The notes beneath the pieces were generated by a model. It was not told the DNA's origin, made no database searches, and saw only the letters and a list, made by a program, of their open reading frames with translations. A DNA stretch of 64,000 nucleotides from Rana temporaria (taxonomy: Eukaryota; Chordata; Amphibia; Anura; Ranidae), in assembly GCF_905171775.1 (NCBI RefSeq), contig NC_053501.1:18699254-18763253 (forward strand), read 5' to 3'. Both the position numbers and the translations under genes were made by a program. Positions 12,274 through 24,020 of the stretch are shown piece after piece. Each line of letters begins with the position of its first letter. The first letter of the stretch is position 1.

Positions 12274-12944
12274 GGCCCGGATTCAGATACAATGGCGTAA
12301 CGTATCTCAGATAGAACTTAGGGCGCAAGTTCCGTATTCATAAAGAACTTGCGCCCTAAGTTACGGCGGCGTAGCGTATGTGGTCTGGCGTAAGCCCGCC
12401 TAATTCAAATGTGGATGATGTGGACGTGTTTTATTTAAATTAATTGTGACCCCACGTATTTGACGTTTTTTACGAACGGCGCATGCTATAAATTACGCCG
12501 CAAATCGTCAATGCTTTAGACGTTAACATAACTTACGTACAGCCCTATTCGCGAACGACTTACGCAAACGACGGAAAATTTGATGCTGGCCCGACGTCCA
12601 TACTTAACATAGGATACCCCTCATATAGCAGGGGTAACTTTACGCCGGAAAAAGCCTAACGTAAACGACGTAAAAAAATGCGCCGGGCGGACGTACGTTT
12701 CTGAATCGGCGTATCTACCTAATTTGCATATTCCTCGCGTAAATCTACGGAAGCGCCACCTAGCGGCCAGCGTAAATATGCAGCCTAAGATACGACGGTG
12801 TAAGACACTTACGCCGGTCGGATCTTAGGGAAATCTATGCGTAACTGATTCTATGAATCAGGCGTATAGATATGACCCCGCAACTCAGAGTTACGACGGC
12901 GTATCCGGAGATACGCCGTGGTAACTGCTATCTGAATCCGGCCC
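12274..12944. mobile_element. Harbinger-type palindromic MITE (GGCCCGGATTCAG family)
   Basis: Starts GGCCCGGATTCAGATAC and ends CTGAATCCGGCCC. 'gaacttagggcgcaag' near 12316 and 'cttgcgccctaagtt' near 12348 form a strong hairpin. The core matches the copy at 9796 in the reverse orientation. Confidence 0.85.
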
Positions 12945-13433
12945 GATGTATTATTTTGATTTTGGTTGTAATCCTATAAAATTCCAATCAAGGCTTTACA
13001 GATGTAAAGATGATAAGTGTGTGCAGCCTATTGCATTAGGGTGTGCACCCTCTCAAAAGCCTCCACTGCTCAGGAAAATGAACAAATGGAAACTGCTCTG
13101 TGCTGACCGATTTCCTGTTCATTCACAAATGGAAGCATAGTAAACACAGTTTACTATGCTTCAGGTATAAATGAACACAGCGAGCGTGTTCATTTAGAAA
13201 AAAGAAGGCGCTGGTAAATGACAATGTATATACTAGCCCTTTCCCCCACTCTCCATCCTGAAACATTCCCTGCAGCAGCTGGGGTGAGAGGAGGGAAACC
13301 AGCAGCAGTGTGGGGCATGGATGATGGTGGAAAGCTTACTGAGGAGGAACAGGAAGTGAGAAATTCAGACAAAGAAAAAAACATTTAGAAGGGAAATTGA
13401 AGGAAAAGGTAAGTGAACCAACAATGCACTAGC
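12945..13433. other. Intronic DNA with a short hairpin
   Basis: A 14-bp perfect inverted repeat (GAAGCATAGTAAAC and complement, about 13131-13161) is present. No gene recognised. Confidence 0.5.
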
Positions 13434-13437
13434 TTAA

Positions 13438-14406
13438 CCACTTGCCGACCGCGCACCGTCGTTATACGTCCACAAGGTGGCTCGGCTGGGCGAGAGCACG
13501 TAGTATGACGTCCTCTCTCCCAGCCGCCACTAGGGGCGCGCGCGCCCCCCGCGCGCCCCCGACTCCCGTGCGTGTGCCCGGCGGGCGCGATCGCCGCCGG
13601 GCACACGTGATCGCTCGGTACAGAGCGGGGACCGGGAGCTGTGTGTGTAAACACACAGGTCCCGGTCCTGTCAGCAGGGGAAATGCTGATCCTCTGTTCA
13701 TACAATGTATGAACCGAGGATCAGTGTTTCCCCTAGTGAGGCCACCCCCCCCCCACAGTAAGAACACACCCAGGCATACTTAACCCCTTCCCCGCCCCCT
13801 AGTGTTAACCCCTTCACTGCCAGTGGCATTTTTATAGTAATCCAATGCATTTTTATAGCACTGATCGCTATAAAAATGCCAATGGTCCCAAAAATGTGTC
13901 AAAAGTGTCCGAAGTGTCCGCCATAATGTCGCAATACCGAAAAAAATCGCTGATCGCCGCCATTACTAGTAAAAAAAATATAATAAAAATGACATAAAAA
14001 TACCCCCTATTTTGTAAACGCTATAACTTTTGCGCAAACCAATCAATAAACGCTTATTGCGATTTTTTTTACGAAAAATATGTAGAAGAAAACGTATCGG
14101 CCTAAACTGAGGAAAAAAATTTTTTTTTTATATATTTTTTGGGGGATATTTATTATAGCAAAATGTAAAAAATATTATTTTTTTTCAAAATTGTCGCTCT
14201 ATTTTTGTTTATAGCGCAAAAACTAAAAACCGCAGAGGTGATCAAATACCACCAAAAGAAAGCTCTATTTGTGGGAAAAAAAGGACGCCAATTTTGTTTG
14301 GGAGCCACGTCGCACGACCGCGCAATTGTCTGTTAAAGCGACGCAGTCCCGAATCGCAAAAAGTACTCTGGTCTTTGGGCAGCAATATGGTCCGGGGGGT
14401 AAGTGG
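13438..14406. mobile_element. TTAA MITE, CCACTTGCCGACC family
   Basis: Flanked by TTAA at 13434-13437 and 14407-14410, with ends CCACTTGCCGACC and GGGGGGTAAGTGG. It contains hairpins such as 'gtgtgtaaacacac' near 13640 and a U-rich tail. Pieces of the same family occur at 44700-45110, 50690-51450 and 61527-61940. Confidence 0.8.
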
Positions 14407-14468
14407 TTAAAGGAACCTATTTAGAAAATAAAAAACAAACCTTTACAACCCTTAAGGTTTCTTGGCTG

Positions 14469-14545
14469 TTACTTGGAAACTCGAAGTTTCAGCTCCCTTC
14501 ATAAATTTACTTGGAAACTCGAAGTTTCAGCTCCCTTCATAAATT
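14469..14545. repeat. 38-39-bp tandem duplication
   Basis: The block beginning TTACTTGGAAACTCGAAG occurs twice in immediate succession with no visible difference. This indicates a recent tandem duplication. Confidence 0.85.
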
Positions 14546-14745
14546 TTCTATAGGATTAAGGTCTGGAGACTGATTAGGTCACTCCATGGCCTTAATGTGT
14601 TCATCCTGAACCACTCCTTTGTTGCCTTGGTGGTATGATTTGGGTCATTGTCATGCTGGAAGACCCATACACGACCCATCTTCAGCATTGGAAAACCCTT
14701 TATTCACTGTCTGGACCTTCGCTCACTGCTTTGTCCTCCAACTAC
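14540..14745 (-). pseudogene. Tc1 transposase C-terminal fragment
   Basis: On the minus strand the sequence encodes WVFQHDNDPNHTTK and, further on, SPDLNPIENL in another frame. These are the second catalytic Asp region and the DLNPIE glutamate motif of Tc1 transposases. The frame is broken between the two motifs and the N-terminus is absent, so it is a dead fragment. It is a different Tc1 family from the copy at 19942. Confidence 0.8.
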
Positions 14746-15441
14746 ACCCATACGCCACATTAAGGCAACTCAATATGCTGATCCCAATAACAAATCAGCG
14801 GCTCCTGCGGGGGTAGCGCTGCATAACAAACAAAATTAAACAAAAGATCAGATCCAAATGGACTTGTTCAGGATAGGTGTACAACTCAGGGCCCAGGGTA
14901 TAGAGAGCAGAGCTTAAAAAAAGTTTCTTGCTCTAAATTACACTCCATTGAGCACCTTAAAGCCTCTGGAGTTCTGTTCGTATTTACAGTTTTTGTTCCC
15001 TTTTCAAAGAAGGTTAACTGTCTTCCCAGTGAGCATTAAAGTGTGCTTAGTTAGGAATAGTAAAAATAACTTGCTACATTTGAGAAATTTTCTCTTTTTT
15101 TTTTCTCTCTCTTTTTAATAGCAAGTTGTCTTTTCACAGGCAGTAAGCTCAGACTCTCGTGCTGGGCATTTCACTGAGCAAGCACACAGAATTCTACAAA
15201 TGACCTATCTTGTCCTGGAGCGCTTGCATCACATTAATTCTTTACAGCCATCTGACTGCTTCTGAAGTTTCTCCGCAGTTGGGACTCACCCAGTGGCTAA
15301 ACACTACTGAAAAGGAAGATAAAATAAAACCAATAACGTCACAGAGACACTGCCGAGTGTCGTTTTATTACAAAAAAAAAAAACTTTCGATATGCCAAGG
15401 CATGCTAAATCCCAGCCTGCCCCATCATTTACCTTCATATA
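14746..15441. other. Intronic DNA, no gene seen
   Basis: No recognisable repeat end or exon. Two overlapping short plus-strand frames at 14619-14839 are mostly transposon flank. Confidence 0.4.
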
Positions 15442-15640
15442 CACTCACTGGCCTCTTTATTAGTTACACCTTGCTAGTGCCGGGTTGGACCCCCCTTTGC
15501 CTTCATTCTTCATGACATAGATTCAACAAGGTGTTGGTAACATTCCTCAAAGATTTTGCTCCATAGCAACATGATACCATCACAAAGTTTCTCCAAATTT
15601 GTCGTCTGCACATCCATGATTCCAATGTCATTGGAGGGCT
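15442..15640 (-). pseudogene. Terminal fragment of another Tc1-like element
   Basis: It starts after a TA with CACTCACTGGCCTCTTTATT, the terminal repeat of a widespread Tc1-like family. The minus strand then reads into the last part of the transposase, with words corresponding to 'ECYQHLVESM..RI' and 'VQTTNLEKL', interrupted by indels. Only the 3' end is present. Confidence 0.75.
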
Positions 15641-15671
15641 TGACAGCTTGTTAGAAAGCATTTCACTAACT

Positions 15672-16040
15672 TTAGGGGCTCGTTCAAACTACAGGTGCTA
15701 TCTGAAGAGTGATCCCTGTTCAGACTGATTTTTAGAGAGCATTTGACAGGTGGTGAGGAAACGCTCACGACTAGCTTTAACCCCTTACATGCAGTTGTGG
15801 GGTCCTTGTAGAGTGACCCCATTCACTCAAATTGGCCATGTTTGGCAAGCGCTACTCCCACTAAAAGCAACAGGGGGTATAATTATTGATGTGGCCATGA
15901 AGCAATGCATTGCAACTGTGGCATGTATACACCCCCAGTAGCTGCCTCTGCAGCTAAAGGGGTAGTAATTGGGGGGATTCTAAAAGCATAGCTTAACCAT
16001 GGGTTACCTTCCCCCAACCGCTAGTGTGTTCAAGTCATTG
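15672..16040. mobile_element. MITE-like repeat (TAGGGGCTCGTTCA ends)
   Basis: Ends TAGGGGCTCGTTCAAACTAC and CGCTAGTGTGTTCAAGTCA are loosely inverted. The internal sequence is non-coding. The superfamily is unknown, and the boundaries are judged by eye. Confidence 0.4.
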
Positions 16041-16078
16041 CTTTAATGCAACTGTTTTGAAAAACGGTTAAAACAGAA

Positions 16079-16390
16079 GTTAAGGAATATAAAAAAAAAA
16101 AACTACATACTCACCTAGATGGATGCAACATTGGTCCGATTCTGCATCTGTTCCTCACTAGACCTAGAACTGAGGGATCAAAGTCCACTGATCACTCAGT
16201 GCTCGGTCGTTAGTTAGCGCAGAGCCAATGACCGTCAGCCACCATCTCTCTGCTCTGCCTCTCCAGTGCTCATCTGAGCACCGGGCTGTGGAGGGGATGA
16301 GAGCGGCTGCCTCAGGATCTATGTAGTGTGACGAGAAGTTGAGCTTGCTGCCCCTCAGATATTAAAGTCGTGATCTATCCAGAGCCTGGA
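16079..16390. mobile_element. TTAA-type MITE fragment, related to 59451-59823
   Basis: It carries 'catactcacctagatggatgca' and a 'gatcactcagtgctcgg' core. These match, in reverse orientation, the element at 59451-59823. It is truncated on the right by the Harbinger-type MITE at 16432. Confidence 0.55.
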
Positions 16391-16431
16391 CCAGCTGAGT
16401 GACATGAGCTGACAGTGGACTTCAAGTCAAT

Positions 16432-17142
16432 GGGGCAGATCCACAGAGTGAGTACGCCGGCGTATCTACTGATACGCCAGTGTACTTTCAAATTTCCTGC
16501 GTCGTATCTTTGGTTTGAATCCTCAAACCAAGATACGACGGCATCTGGGTTAGATCCGACAGGCGTATGGCTTCGTACGCCTTCGGATCTTAGATGCAAT
16601 ACTTCGGCGTCCGCTGGGTGGAGTTCTCATCGTTTTCCGCGTCGAGTATGCAAATTAGCTATTTCCGACGATCCACAAACGTACACGCAGCCGTCGCATT
16701 CTCTTACGTCGTCTCTAGTTGGCTTTTTCCAGCGTATAGTTAAAGCTGGTGTTTTGCGGCGTATAGTTAGACTTGCCGTCATTCCCGCGTTTATTTATTT
16801 ATTTATTTTTGCGCAAGTCGTCCGTGAATCGGGATGGACGTAATTCACGTCTATGTTAAAAAAAATGACGTCCTTGCGACGTCATTTAGCGCAATGCACG
16901 GCAGGAAAATTTAGGGACGGAGCATGCGCAGTTCATTTGGCGCGGGACGCGCTTCATTTAAATGAAACATGCCCCCTAATCGCCGATTTGAATTACGCGC
17001 CGTTACACCGCCAGAGATAGACTATGCCGCCGTAACTTACGGCGCAAATTCTTTCAGGATTCGAACCGAGGACAAGTAAGTCACGGTGGCGTAGCGTATC
17101 TCTGATACGCTGCGCAGGTGCAGATCTCTGTGGATCTGCCCC
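16432..17142. mobile_element. Harbinger-type palindromic MITE
   Basis: Ends GGGGCAGATCCACAGAG and TGTGGATCTGCCCC. The layout is the same as the copy at 6148, including TACGCCGGCGTATCTACTGA and the 'catttaaatgaaacatgcc' block. The 142-aa plus-strand frame here is MITE sequence, not a gene. Confidence 0.85.
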
Positions 17143-17850
17143 TATGTGTTTAGTTCCACTTTAAGGTGTTGTCACTGACAGTAAATGAGGGGAAATCTCT
17201 CTAGCAGAGATCCAGATAACAGTAGAAACTAGCAGGACTTTTTATTCACTACCACTATTTATGGAAGAAAAAAAAAAGTTATGACTAAACATATACTTTA
17301 ACCTGAATATGAACATTACAACATAAACTAAACCTAACTTCTGACTCTATTAAGTTTTGATTCCCTTTAATGTACATAGTCCATCGTGAAAAGAGCCAAA
17401 CTATGTGCCCCCTAAATTCACCTGTAACATAACAAACAAAAGAGTTCATTGCTGTATCATCAGAACCACAACTGCAGAGCATGGAAAAGAATACATTAAA
17501 TACACATTTTCTCAGTTGGCTGTTTTGGCCTTTGTATTTGATGCTGGGCTGTATATCCCAAGCCTACTGATACTTGAATAGAATAACAGCCAAACAGGGC
17601 ATACAAAGTAGGCATAGCATCTACTTGGTAGAGCATTAAAAATTCATACCTGCGTTAAAGCTATTGTTACATCAAGCAGCGGATATAGAAATACATAAAA
17701 AAGCCTAATTTTTATTCCGCAAAGGAAAAGTACATGCACATGTAGCTCTGGTTTATGGCTTATTGAATCATGTGGTGCAAAAAGCATTGGTAGGCAAGTA
17801 ACAGAACAACCGATTAGATCTCATTCTAGATGTGGAATTCTGACACCTTA
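17143..17850. other. AT-rich intronic DNA, no gene seen
   Basis: No repeat termini or exon recognised. Confidence 0.5.
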
Positions 17851-18398
17851 AGATCTTAGATACAATTTTTCGACGTCCGCTAGGTGGCGTTCCCGTCGTA
17901 ATCCACGTTGAGTATACAAATTAGCTATTTCCGACGATCCACGAATGTACGAGCGGCCGTCGCATTCTTTTACGTCGTTTCCGTTCAGCTTTTTCCGGCG
18001 TATAGTTAAAGCTGCTATCTGATGGCGTACTCAATGTTAAGTATGGCCGTCGTTCCCGCGTCTAATTTTGAAAATTTTACTTTGTTTGCGTAAGTCATCC
18101 GTGAATGGGGCTGGACGCCATTTACGTTCACGTCGACAACAATGAGCAATGCACCCTGGGAGTTTTGACGGACGGGGCATGCGCAGTTCGTTCGGTGCTG
18201 GGACGCGCTTCATTTAAATGAAACACGCCCCCTACTCGTCGCATTTGAATTCCGCGCCCTTACGCCGCGAGAGATACCCTACGCCGTCGTAACTTACGGC
18301 GCAAATTATTTCAGGATTCAAAGAATAGCAAAGTAAGGTACAGCGGCGTAGCGTATCTCACATACGCTGGCCCACGCAGATGTATGTGGATCTGCCCC
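17851..18398. mobile_element. Harbinger-type MITE, left-truncated
   Basis: It begins inside the element at 'gatcttagatacaattttt' and ends with the terminal repeat GTGGATCTGCCCC. The body aligns with the copies at 6148 and 16432, but the left terminal repeat is missing. Confidence 0.8.
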
Positions 18399-19208
18399 TA
18401 AGTCTTTATTTCTTAGCAATGTTTCCTAGATAGCTTTAGCAATCAACTGATTGACCTGGCTGCTCTCTTAGCACAATTCTGGAAGTTCTTGTAAAGAGAT
18501 ATAGATTAGTTAGAATTAACAAATCAAAACATACAATGTTTCTGGGTTGTCACAGTATTGTCCTTTTGTCTCTAGACCAAACTCTGCAACGTGAAACAAA
18601 ATCAATGCATGCAGTTAGTCTGCTGCCAGATCTAACCGCTGGTTACATTAAAGCTTCTTTAACCCACATCAATATTCAGATGGGAATAAATTCACAACAG
18701 CCTTGGCTGTCTTTACTTACCATTATCACATGTGGTTTTGGCTTGTTGTGTTGGAAATATGCTTATTTTTAGATGGCATACTATATCTTTGTCATAAATA
18801 AATAATTGCATAAGTAAATAAGCCAGAAAAAAAAAAAATATTCCCAGTTTTTCTGGAAGATTGCTATATATTTGAGATCTTGGCAAATCTGATGGATTAA
18901 AATCATAAGGATTCAATATTTTCAGACTCAAATTCACCCCCCCCCCCAAAAGAAATTACATGCACTGCCTGGACAATATCGACTGGTGTCCTATGCATCC
19001 AAATTAACGAATGGAAGGAAGTTTGGATCCATTAGTTATCTGAATCCAAATTATCAAACAAATTAAAAAAAGTAATTTCCCCATGGGCCCGAACTACTAC
19101 TATCGTATCGTCACGTCATCCGAATGAAAAAAAAATGCATTTATTAATTTCATTATAATTTTTATTTTGTATTCACCGACATTCGTTCTGGCCATTAGGA
19201 GATTTGTA
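18399..19208. other. AT-rich intronic DNA, no gene seen
   Basis: Includes A- and C-homopolymer runs (around 18828 and 18937). No coding signal. Confidence 0.5.
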
Positions 19209-19210
19209 TA

Positions 19211-19867
19211 CAGTGCCCTGAAAAAGTATACCCTTGACATTTTCCACATTTTGTCATGTTACAACCAAAAACATAAATATATTTTATTGGGATTTTATGT
19301 GATAGACCAACACAAAGTGGCACATAATTGTGAAGTGGAAGGAAAATTATAAATGTTTTTTTTTATTTTTTTTTACAAATAAATATGTGAATAGTGTGGC
19401 GTGCATTTGTATTCATCCCCTTTACTCTGATACTCCTAAATAAAATCTAGCGGAACAAATTACCTTTAGAATTCACCTAATTAGTAAATCCAGTTCACCT
19501 GTGTGCAATTTAATCTCGGTAAAAAATACAGCTGTTCTGTGAAGCCCTCAGAGGTTTGTTAGAGAACCTTGGTGAACAAACAGCATCAGGAAGACCAAGG
19601 AACACACCAGACAGATCAGGGATACATTTGTGGAGAAGTTTAATGCAGGGTTAGGTTATAAAAAAATATCCCAAGCTTTAAACATCTCACGGAGCTCTGT
19701 ATAATCCAACATCCTAAAATAGAAAGAGTATGGCGCAACGGGAAACCTTCCAAGACATGGTTGTCCACCTCTATCACATAAAATCACAATAAAATTTAAG
19801 TTTTTGGTTGTAACATGACAAAATGTGAAAAATCTCAAGGAGTATGACTACTTTTTTCAAGGCACTG
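19211..19867. mobile_element. Internally deleted Tc1 element
   Basis: TA dinucleotides flank inverted ends CAGTGCCCTGAAAAAGTA and the complement of TACTTTTTTCAAGGCACTG. The interior still encodes relics of a Tc1 helix-turn-helix region on the plus strand ('FNAGLGYKKISQALNIS' near 19640-19690), after which most of the catalytic domain is missing. It could only move if supplied with transposase in trans. Confidence 0.8.
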
Positions 19868-19941
19868 TATATCTGAATCTCTGAAAATAAATTTTTTAGT
19901 TTTAAAAACTAATTAAAACAAAACTAAAACGCACATATCTA

Positions 19942-21508
19942 CAGGTGAAGCTAGAAAAATTTGAATATCGTGCAAAAGTTCATTTATTTCACAAATGCAA
20001 CTTAAAAGGTGAAACTAATATATGTGATAGACTCATTACATGCAAAGCAAGACAGTTCAAGCCGTGATTTGGAATAATTGCGACGATTATGGTTTACAGC
20101 TCCAAAACCCCAAATCCACAATCTCAGAAAATTAGAATATTGTGAAAAGGTGCAATATTCTAGGCTCAAAGTGCCCCACTCTAATCATCCAATTAAAGCA
20201 AAACACCTGCAAAGGCTTCCCGAGCCTTTAAATTGTCTCTCAGTCTGGTTCAGTAGAAATCACAATCATGGGAAAGACTGCTGACCTGACAGTTGTGCAG
20301 AAAACAATCATTGACACCCTCCATAAGGAGGGAAAGCCTCAAAAGGTAATTGCAAAAGAAGTTGGATGTTCCCAAAGTGCTGTATCAAAGAACAATAATA
20401 GAAAGTTATGTGGAAGGGAAAAGTGTAGAAGGAAAAGGTGCACAAGCAGCAGGGATGACCACAGCCTGGAGAGGATTGTCAGGAAAAGGCCATTCAAAAG
20501 TGTTGGGGACTTTCACAAGGAGTGGACTGAGGCTGGAGTCAGTACATCAAGAGCCACCACACACAGACGGATCCTGGACATGGGCTTCAAATGTCGTATT
20601 CCTCTTGTCAAGCCACTCCTGAACAACAAACAATGTCAGAAACGTCTTACCTGGGCTAAAGAAAAACAGACCTGGTCAGTTGCTCAGGGGTCCAAAATCC
20701 TCTTTTCTGATGAGAGCAAATTTTGCATCTCATTTGGAAACCAAGGACCCAGAGTATGGAGGAAGAATGGAGAGGCACACACTGCAAGATGCTTAAAGTC
20801 CGGTGTGAAGTTTCCACAGTTTGTGCTGATTTGGGGAGCCATGTCATCTGCTGGTGTTGGTCCACTGTGCTTCATTAAGTCCGGGGTCACCGCAGCCGTC
20901 TACCAGGAGATTTTGGAGCACTTCATGCTTTCTTTCACAGATGAGCTCTATGGGGATGCTGACTTTATTTTCCAGCAGGACTTGGCACTTGCCCACACTG
21001 CCAAAAGCACCAAAACCTGGTTCAATGACCGTAGGATTGCTGTGCTTTATTGGCCAGCAAACCCATCTGACCTGAACCCCATAGAGAATCTATAGGGCAT
21101 TGCCAAGAGAAAGATGACAGACATGAGACTCAACAATGCAGAAGATCTGAAGGCCGCTATTGAAGCATCCTGGTCTTTCATAACACCTCAGCAGTGCCAC
21201 AGGCTGATAGCTCCATGCCACACCACATTGAGTGGCCCAAACCAAGTACATATGCATGCTTATACTTTTCAGAGGTACGATATTGTTCTGTGTACAATCC
21301 TTGTTTTATTGATTGCATGTAATATTCACATTTTCTGAGATTGTGGATGTGGGGTTTTCATGAGCTGTAAGCCATAATCATCACAATTATGACAAATCAT
21401 GGCTTGAACTATGTTGCTTTGCATGTAATGAGTCTCTCTCATATTTTAGTTTCACTAGTAAAATAAAAGAACTTTTGCACGATATTCAAATTTTTTGAGT
21501 TTCACCTG
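19942..21508 (+). mobile_element. Near-complete Tc1 transposon
   Basis: TA target duplications lie at 19940-19941 and 21509-21510. The ends CAGGTGAAGCTAGAAAAATT and its complement begin roughly 190-bp terminal inverted repeats, giving the IR/DR layout usual for vertebrate Tc1 elements. The 1.57-kb length is normal for a full element. The single transposase gene inside is damaged. Confidence 0.9.
20268..21228 (+). pseudogene. Tc1 transposase with premature stop
   Basis: Starts at ATG 20268. N-terminal paired-type helix-turn-helix DNA-binding domains (residues about 1-110) are followed by a DDE domain with catalytic residues in SDESKF (D148), FQQDLA (D238) and DLNPIENL (E273), giving a DD34E spacing. 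A TAG at 21093-21095 replaces the Trp codon usually following ENL. The expected C-terminus (GIAKRKM, then QQCHRLIA) continues in frame after it and then loses frame through small deletions. In family members the protein cuts and pastes the element by binding its terminal repeats. Here a 275-residue product lacking the last roughly 60 residues is expected to be inactive. Confidence 0.88.
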
Positions 21509-21510
21509 TA

Positions 21511-22699
21511 CTACCAATATTTTTGCAGCAAAAGTTTGCAATTGCGAAAATGACTTTTTATATTTTAGTTTCTATTCCTATGGGGCATATTTTTAAGCTT
21601 GCTCCAATCAAATCCTATAAAAGCTACAGTATGTAGGGAGTTATAACATTTAGCAATGCCATGTGTGAACACTACATGCATGGACTTTAGCTATGACAAA
21701 GACCACTGCGTAGCACAGAAAGAAACTCCTTATAAAACCTCTATACCCCAAGATTCCTTTTGTTTCCAGATTAACTTGCAAGTGAGGTTTAGAAGCCTTT
21801 TTTACTTGAGTGATCGTTTCCATCTGCATGAAAAATGGGAGCGGAATACAACATTATTTTCTCTGAGTGTTTCCAATAACCCTGGGCCTCTCTGTCATTC
21901 TAAACTATGCATATGATGCTGTCGAAGATCAATCATACGCCAGGAGCTATTAAATATTCTAGAGCCAGGACAGTCCCTCATCATCTAAAATGATGTCAAA
22001 CAATTGTCAGGCATCTTCTATCTTTGCTGAGAAGCAAACAGTATTTCAAGGTAGGAAGAGCCAATCAAGACCTCCGGATTCCACAAAGCTTTCAATCTTC
22101 GGCTGGCTCAAGACAAGTCGAAATGCATGTAAATGAACAATTGTAGAAACACTTTCCAGTAGAAAGTCTCAATGGGGAATGCTCAGAACGGTGCAGCATG
22201 TGAATTTCAGTCTAAAAACATCTCTCTTTTATTTAAAATTGCATCTAGGGATGAAAAACAGTAATTTTATGCACTTTCTCCTCCACTTCGTCTTGTCTTT
22301 GTCTTAGGAGAAAGCCATACCGGTACACCATGTCATTTTTCCTCGATCTGCAGCAAATGCAATAGAAAAGGAAAAGACCAAAAACAACCATACACAATTT
22401 TTTTGTAGTGATTTTGTTGATGGTCATGAGGATAAAAACGTATTTAACTTTGGTGTGTACTCAAATATTAACTTACGACTATAAAGTAAAAATATCAGTG
22501 TGGCGCTAACTAACCTCCAATAATAATCAATTAAATTTCAACAAGTGATATAACGTGTCCCCACAGAAGGTAAAACATTGCAAAATTAGGGTTTAAAAAG
22601 AAAACCGTGATAATAGAGGTTTTGTAGTAACCCAGATAATCGGTGCCGCAAGTAATTAAAATGTAAAAGCTCAAAAGGGGGTTTCCAATTATTAAGATC
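21511..22699. other. Apparently unique intronic DNA
   Basis: No repeat termini, and open frames at 21656-21916 (plus) and 22245-22427 (minus) show no domain. Sequence from about 22495 ('cagtgtggcgctaac') up to the Harbinger insertion may belong to another dispersed repeat. Confidence 0.4.
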
Positions 22700-23837
22700 A
22701 ATGGGCCAGATCCTCAGCCAGCGGTGCAAATTTAGTTTGTCCTAACTTATGTCATTTAAGTTACGTTGCCCTAAGTTGGTGTCGTAAGTGCCGTATCCAC
22801 AGCGCATTTGCGTCTAAATGTGCGCCAGCGTAACTTAAATTCAGAGGCGTAAGGCGGGGTTTTTGCAAGTGGGAAGGAAGTGGGCGTGCTTCATTGTAAT
22901 GAGCCGTGACCCCATGCAAATGAGGCGCCGGCCGTACTGCGCATGCGCGCACGAATCGGGACCTCACTGGGCATGTGCAGAACTGGTCTCGGCGCAATCA
23001 GTGAGATAGGTAAAAGGCCAAGTGTACTTAGTTTGAGGATCGCCCTGTGTCTAAAAAGCACCACACACACACACTTCCCTTGCAAAAGTATATCCCATTG
23101 TTCCCCTTCCATGAGCAATTTGCTTCTGCTCTGTTTGTTTGTGTGTTGGTAAGTTGTGTTTGTGAGAAAAGTGTTTGAGGAGTTGGATAGTCTAGTTGTT
23201 TGTTTTTGAGAAGTGTCTTTATTTATTTTGTTTGTTATTGTTTTTTGGTGTTTGTTTTTTGGTGTTTGTTTTTTGGTTGTTTGTTGGTGCGTGTTTGTTT
23301 TTGAATTACTATTAGCTGTGTCCTTGTGTGTTTAGATTTTGGTTAGTTTTTTGTGGTATATATTTTTGTCAGGTTTTTGGGTGTGTATTGTAGATTGTTT
23401 GTCGGGTGTGTTTGTTGTTGCTGGGTGGTGTATGTGATGCCCCCCAAACGCAGGAAGCTTAATTTCACCCTGGGAGAGAAGCAAATTCTTGCTCGGGGCA
23501 TTGTGAAATATGGGCGATTTCTGCATGGCCCTGAGAGCCAAAACACCACCCCGGCCAGGAGGAGGCAGCTTATAAAAAAAATCACCGACCAGATCAATGC
23601 GGCGGGGGGGGGGGGGGGAGACTAGGACCCCCGCTGGCATACAGAAAAAAATAAATGATCTGAGAAGCGTCGTCCGGAATAAGATGGCAAGGATCGACGC
23701 CCATACCAGGGGCACTGGAGGAGGGGGACCCTGCCCAGTCAGACTGACGGAGGAGGAATGGGCAGTGGCCCAGTGTTTCCACCCACAGCAGGTGGTGGGC
23801 CTGCCTGGCTATACGTCAGATGTTCCTAGGAGGACAG

Positions 23838-23946
23838 GTAGGTTTTTTTGTTTATTCTCTGTTGATTAGCATGTGTGGGTGGGGGAAGGGAAGATGTGCC
23901 AAGTGTGTGGTTCCTCAAACCTGTGATTGTTTTGTGTCCTCCACAG
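23838..23946 (+). other. Predicted intron of the Myb-like gene
   Basis: Donor gtaggttt follows ACA-G and acceptor tcctccacag precedes AT-GGC-CAG, giving a phase-1 join that reads TDGQEV. A T-rich stretch precedes the acceptor. Confidence 0.75.
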
Positions 23947-24020
23947 ATGGCCAGGAGGTTACACGCCAGGAGGTTACACGCCAGGAGGTTGGAGGCCAGG
24001 AGGTTGGAGGCCAGGAGGTT
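23944..24020 (+). repeat. 15-bp coding tandem repeat
   Basis: Five copies of a CAGGAGGTTNNANGC-type unit in frame, encoding QEVTR, QEVGG and QEVAG, sit at the start of exon 2 of the Myb-like gene. Confidence 0.85.

Noticed and set aside
13442..13783. ORFs of 101-113 codons on both strands
   Set aside because: GC-rich hairpin core of a TTAA MITE. The other copies do not conserve them.
16415..16843. 142-codon plus-strand ORF
   Set aside because: It lies within a Harbinger-type MITE whose other copies do not keep the frame.
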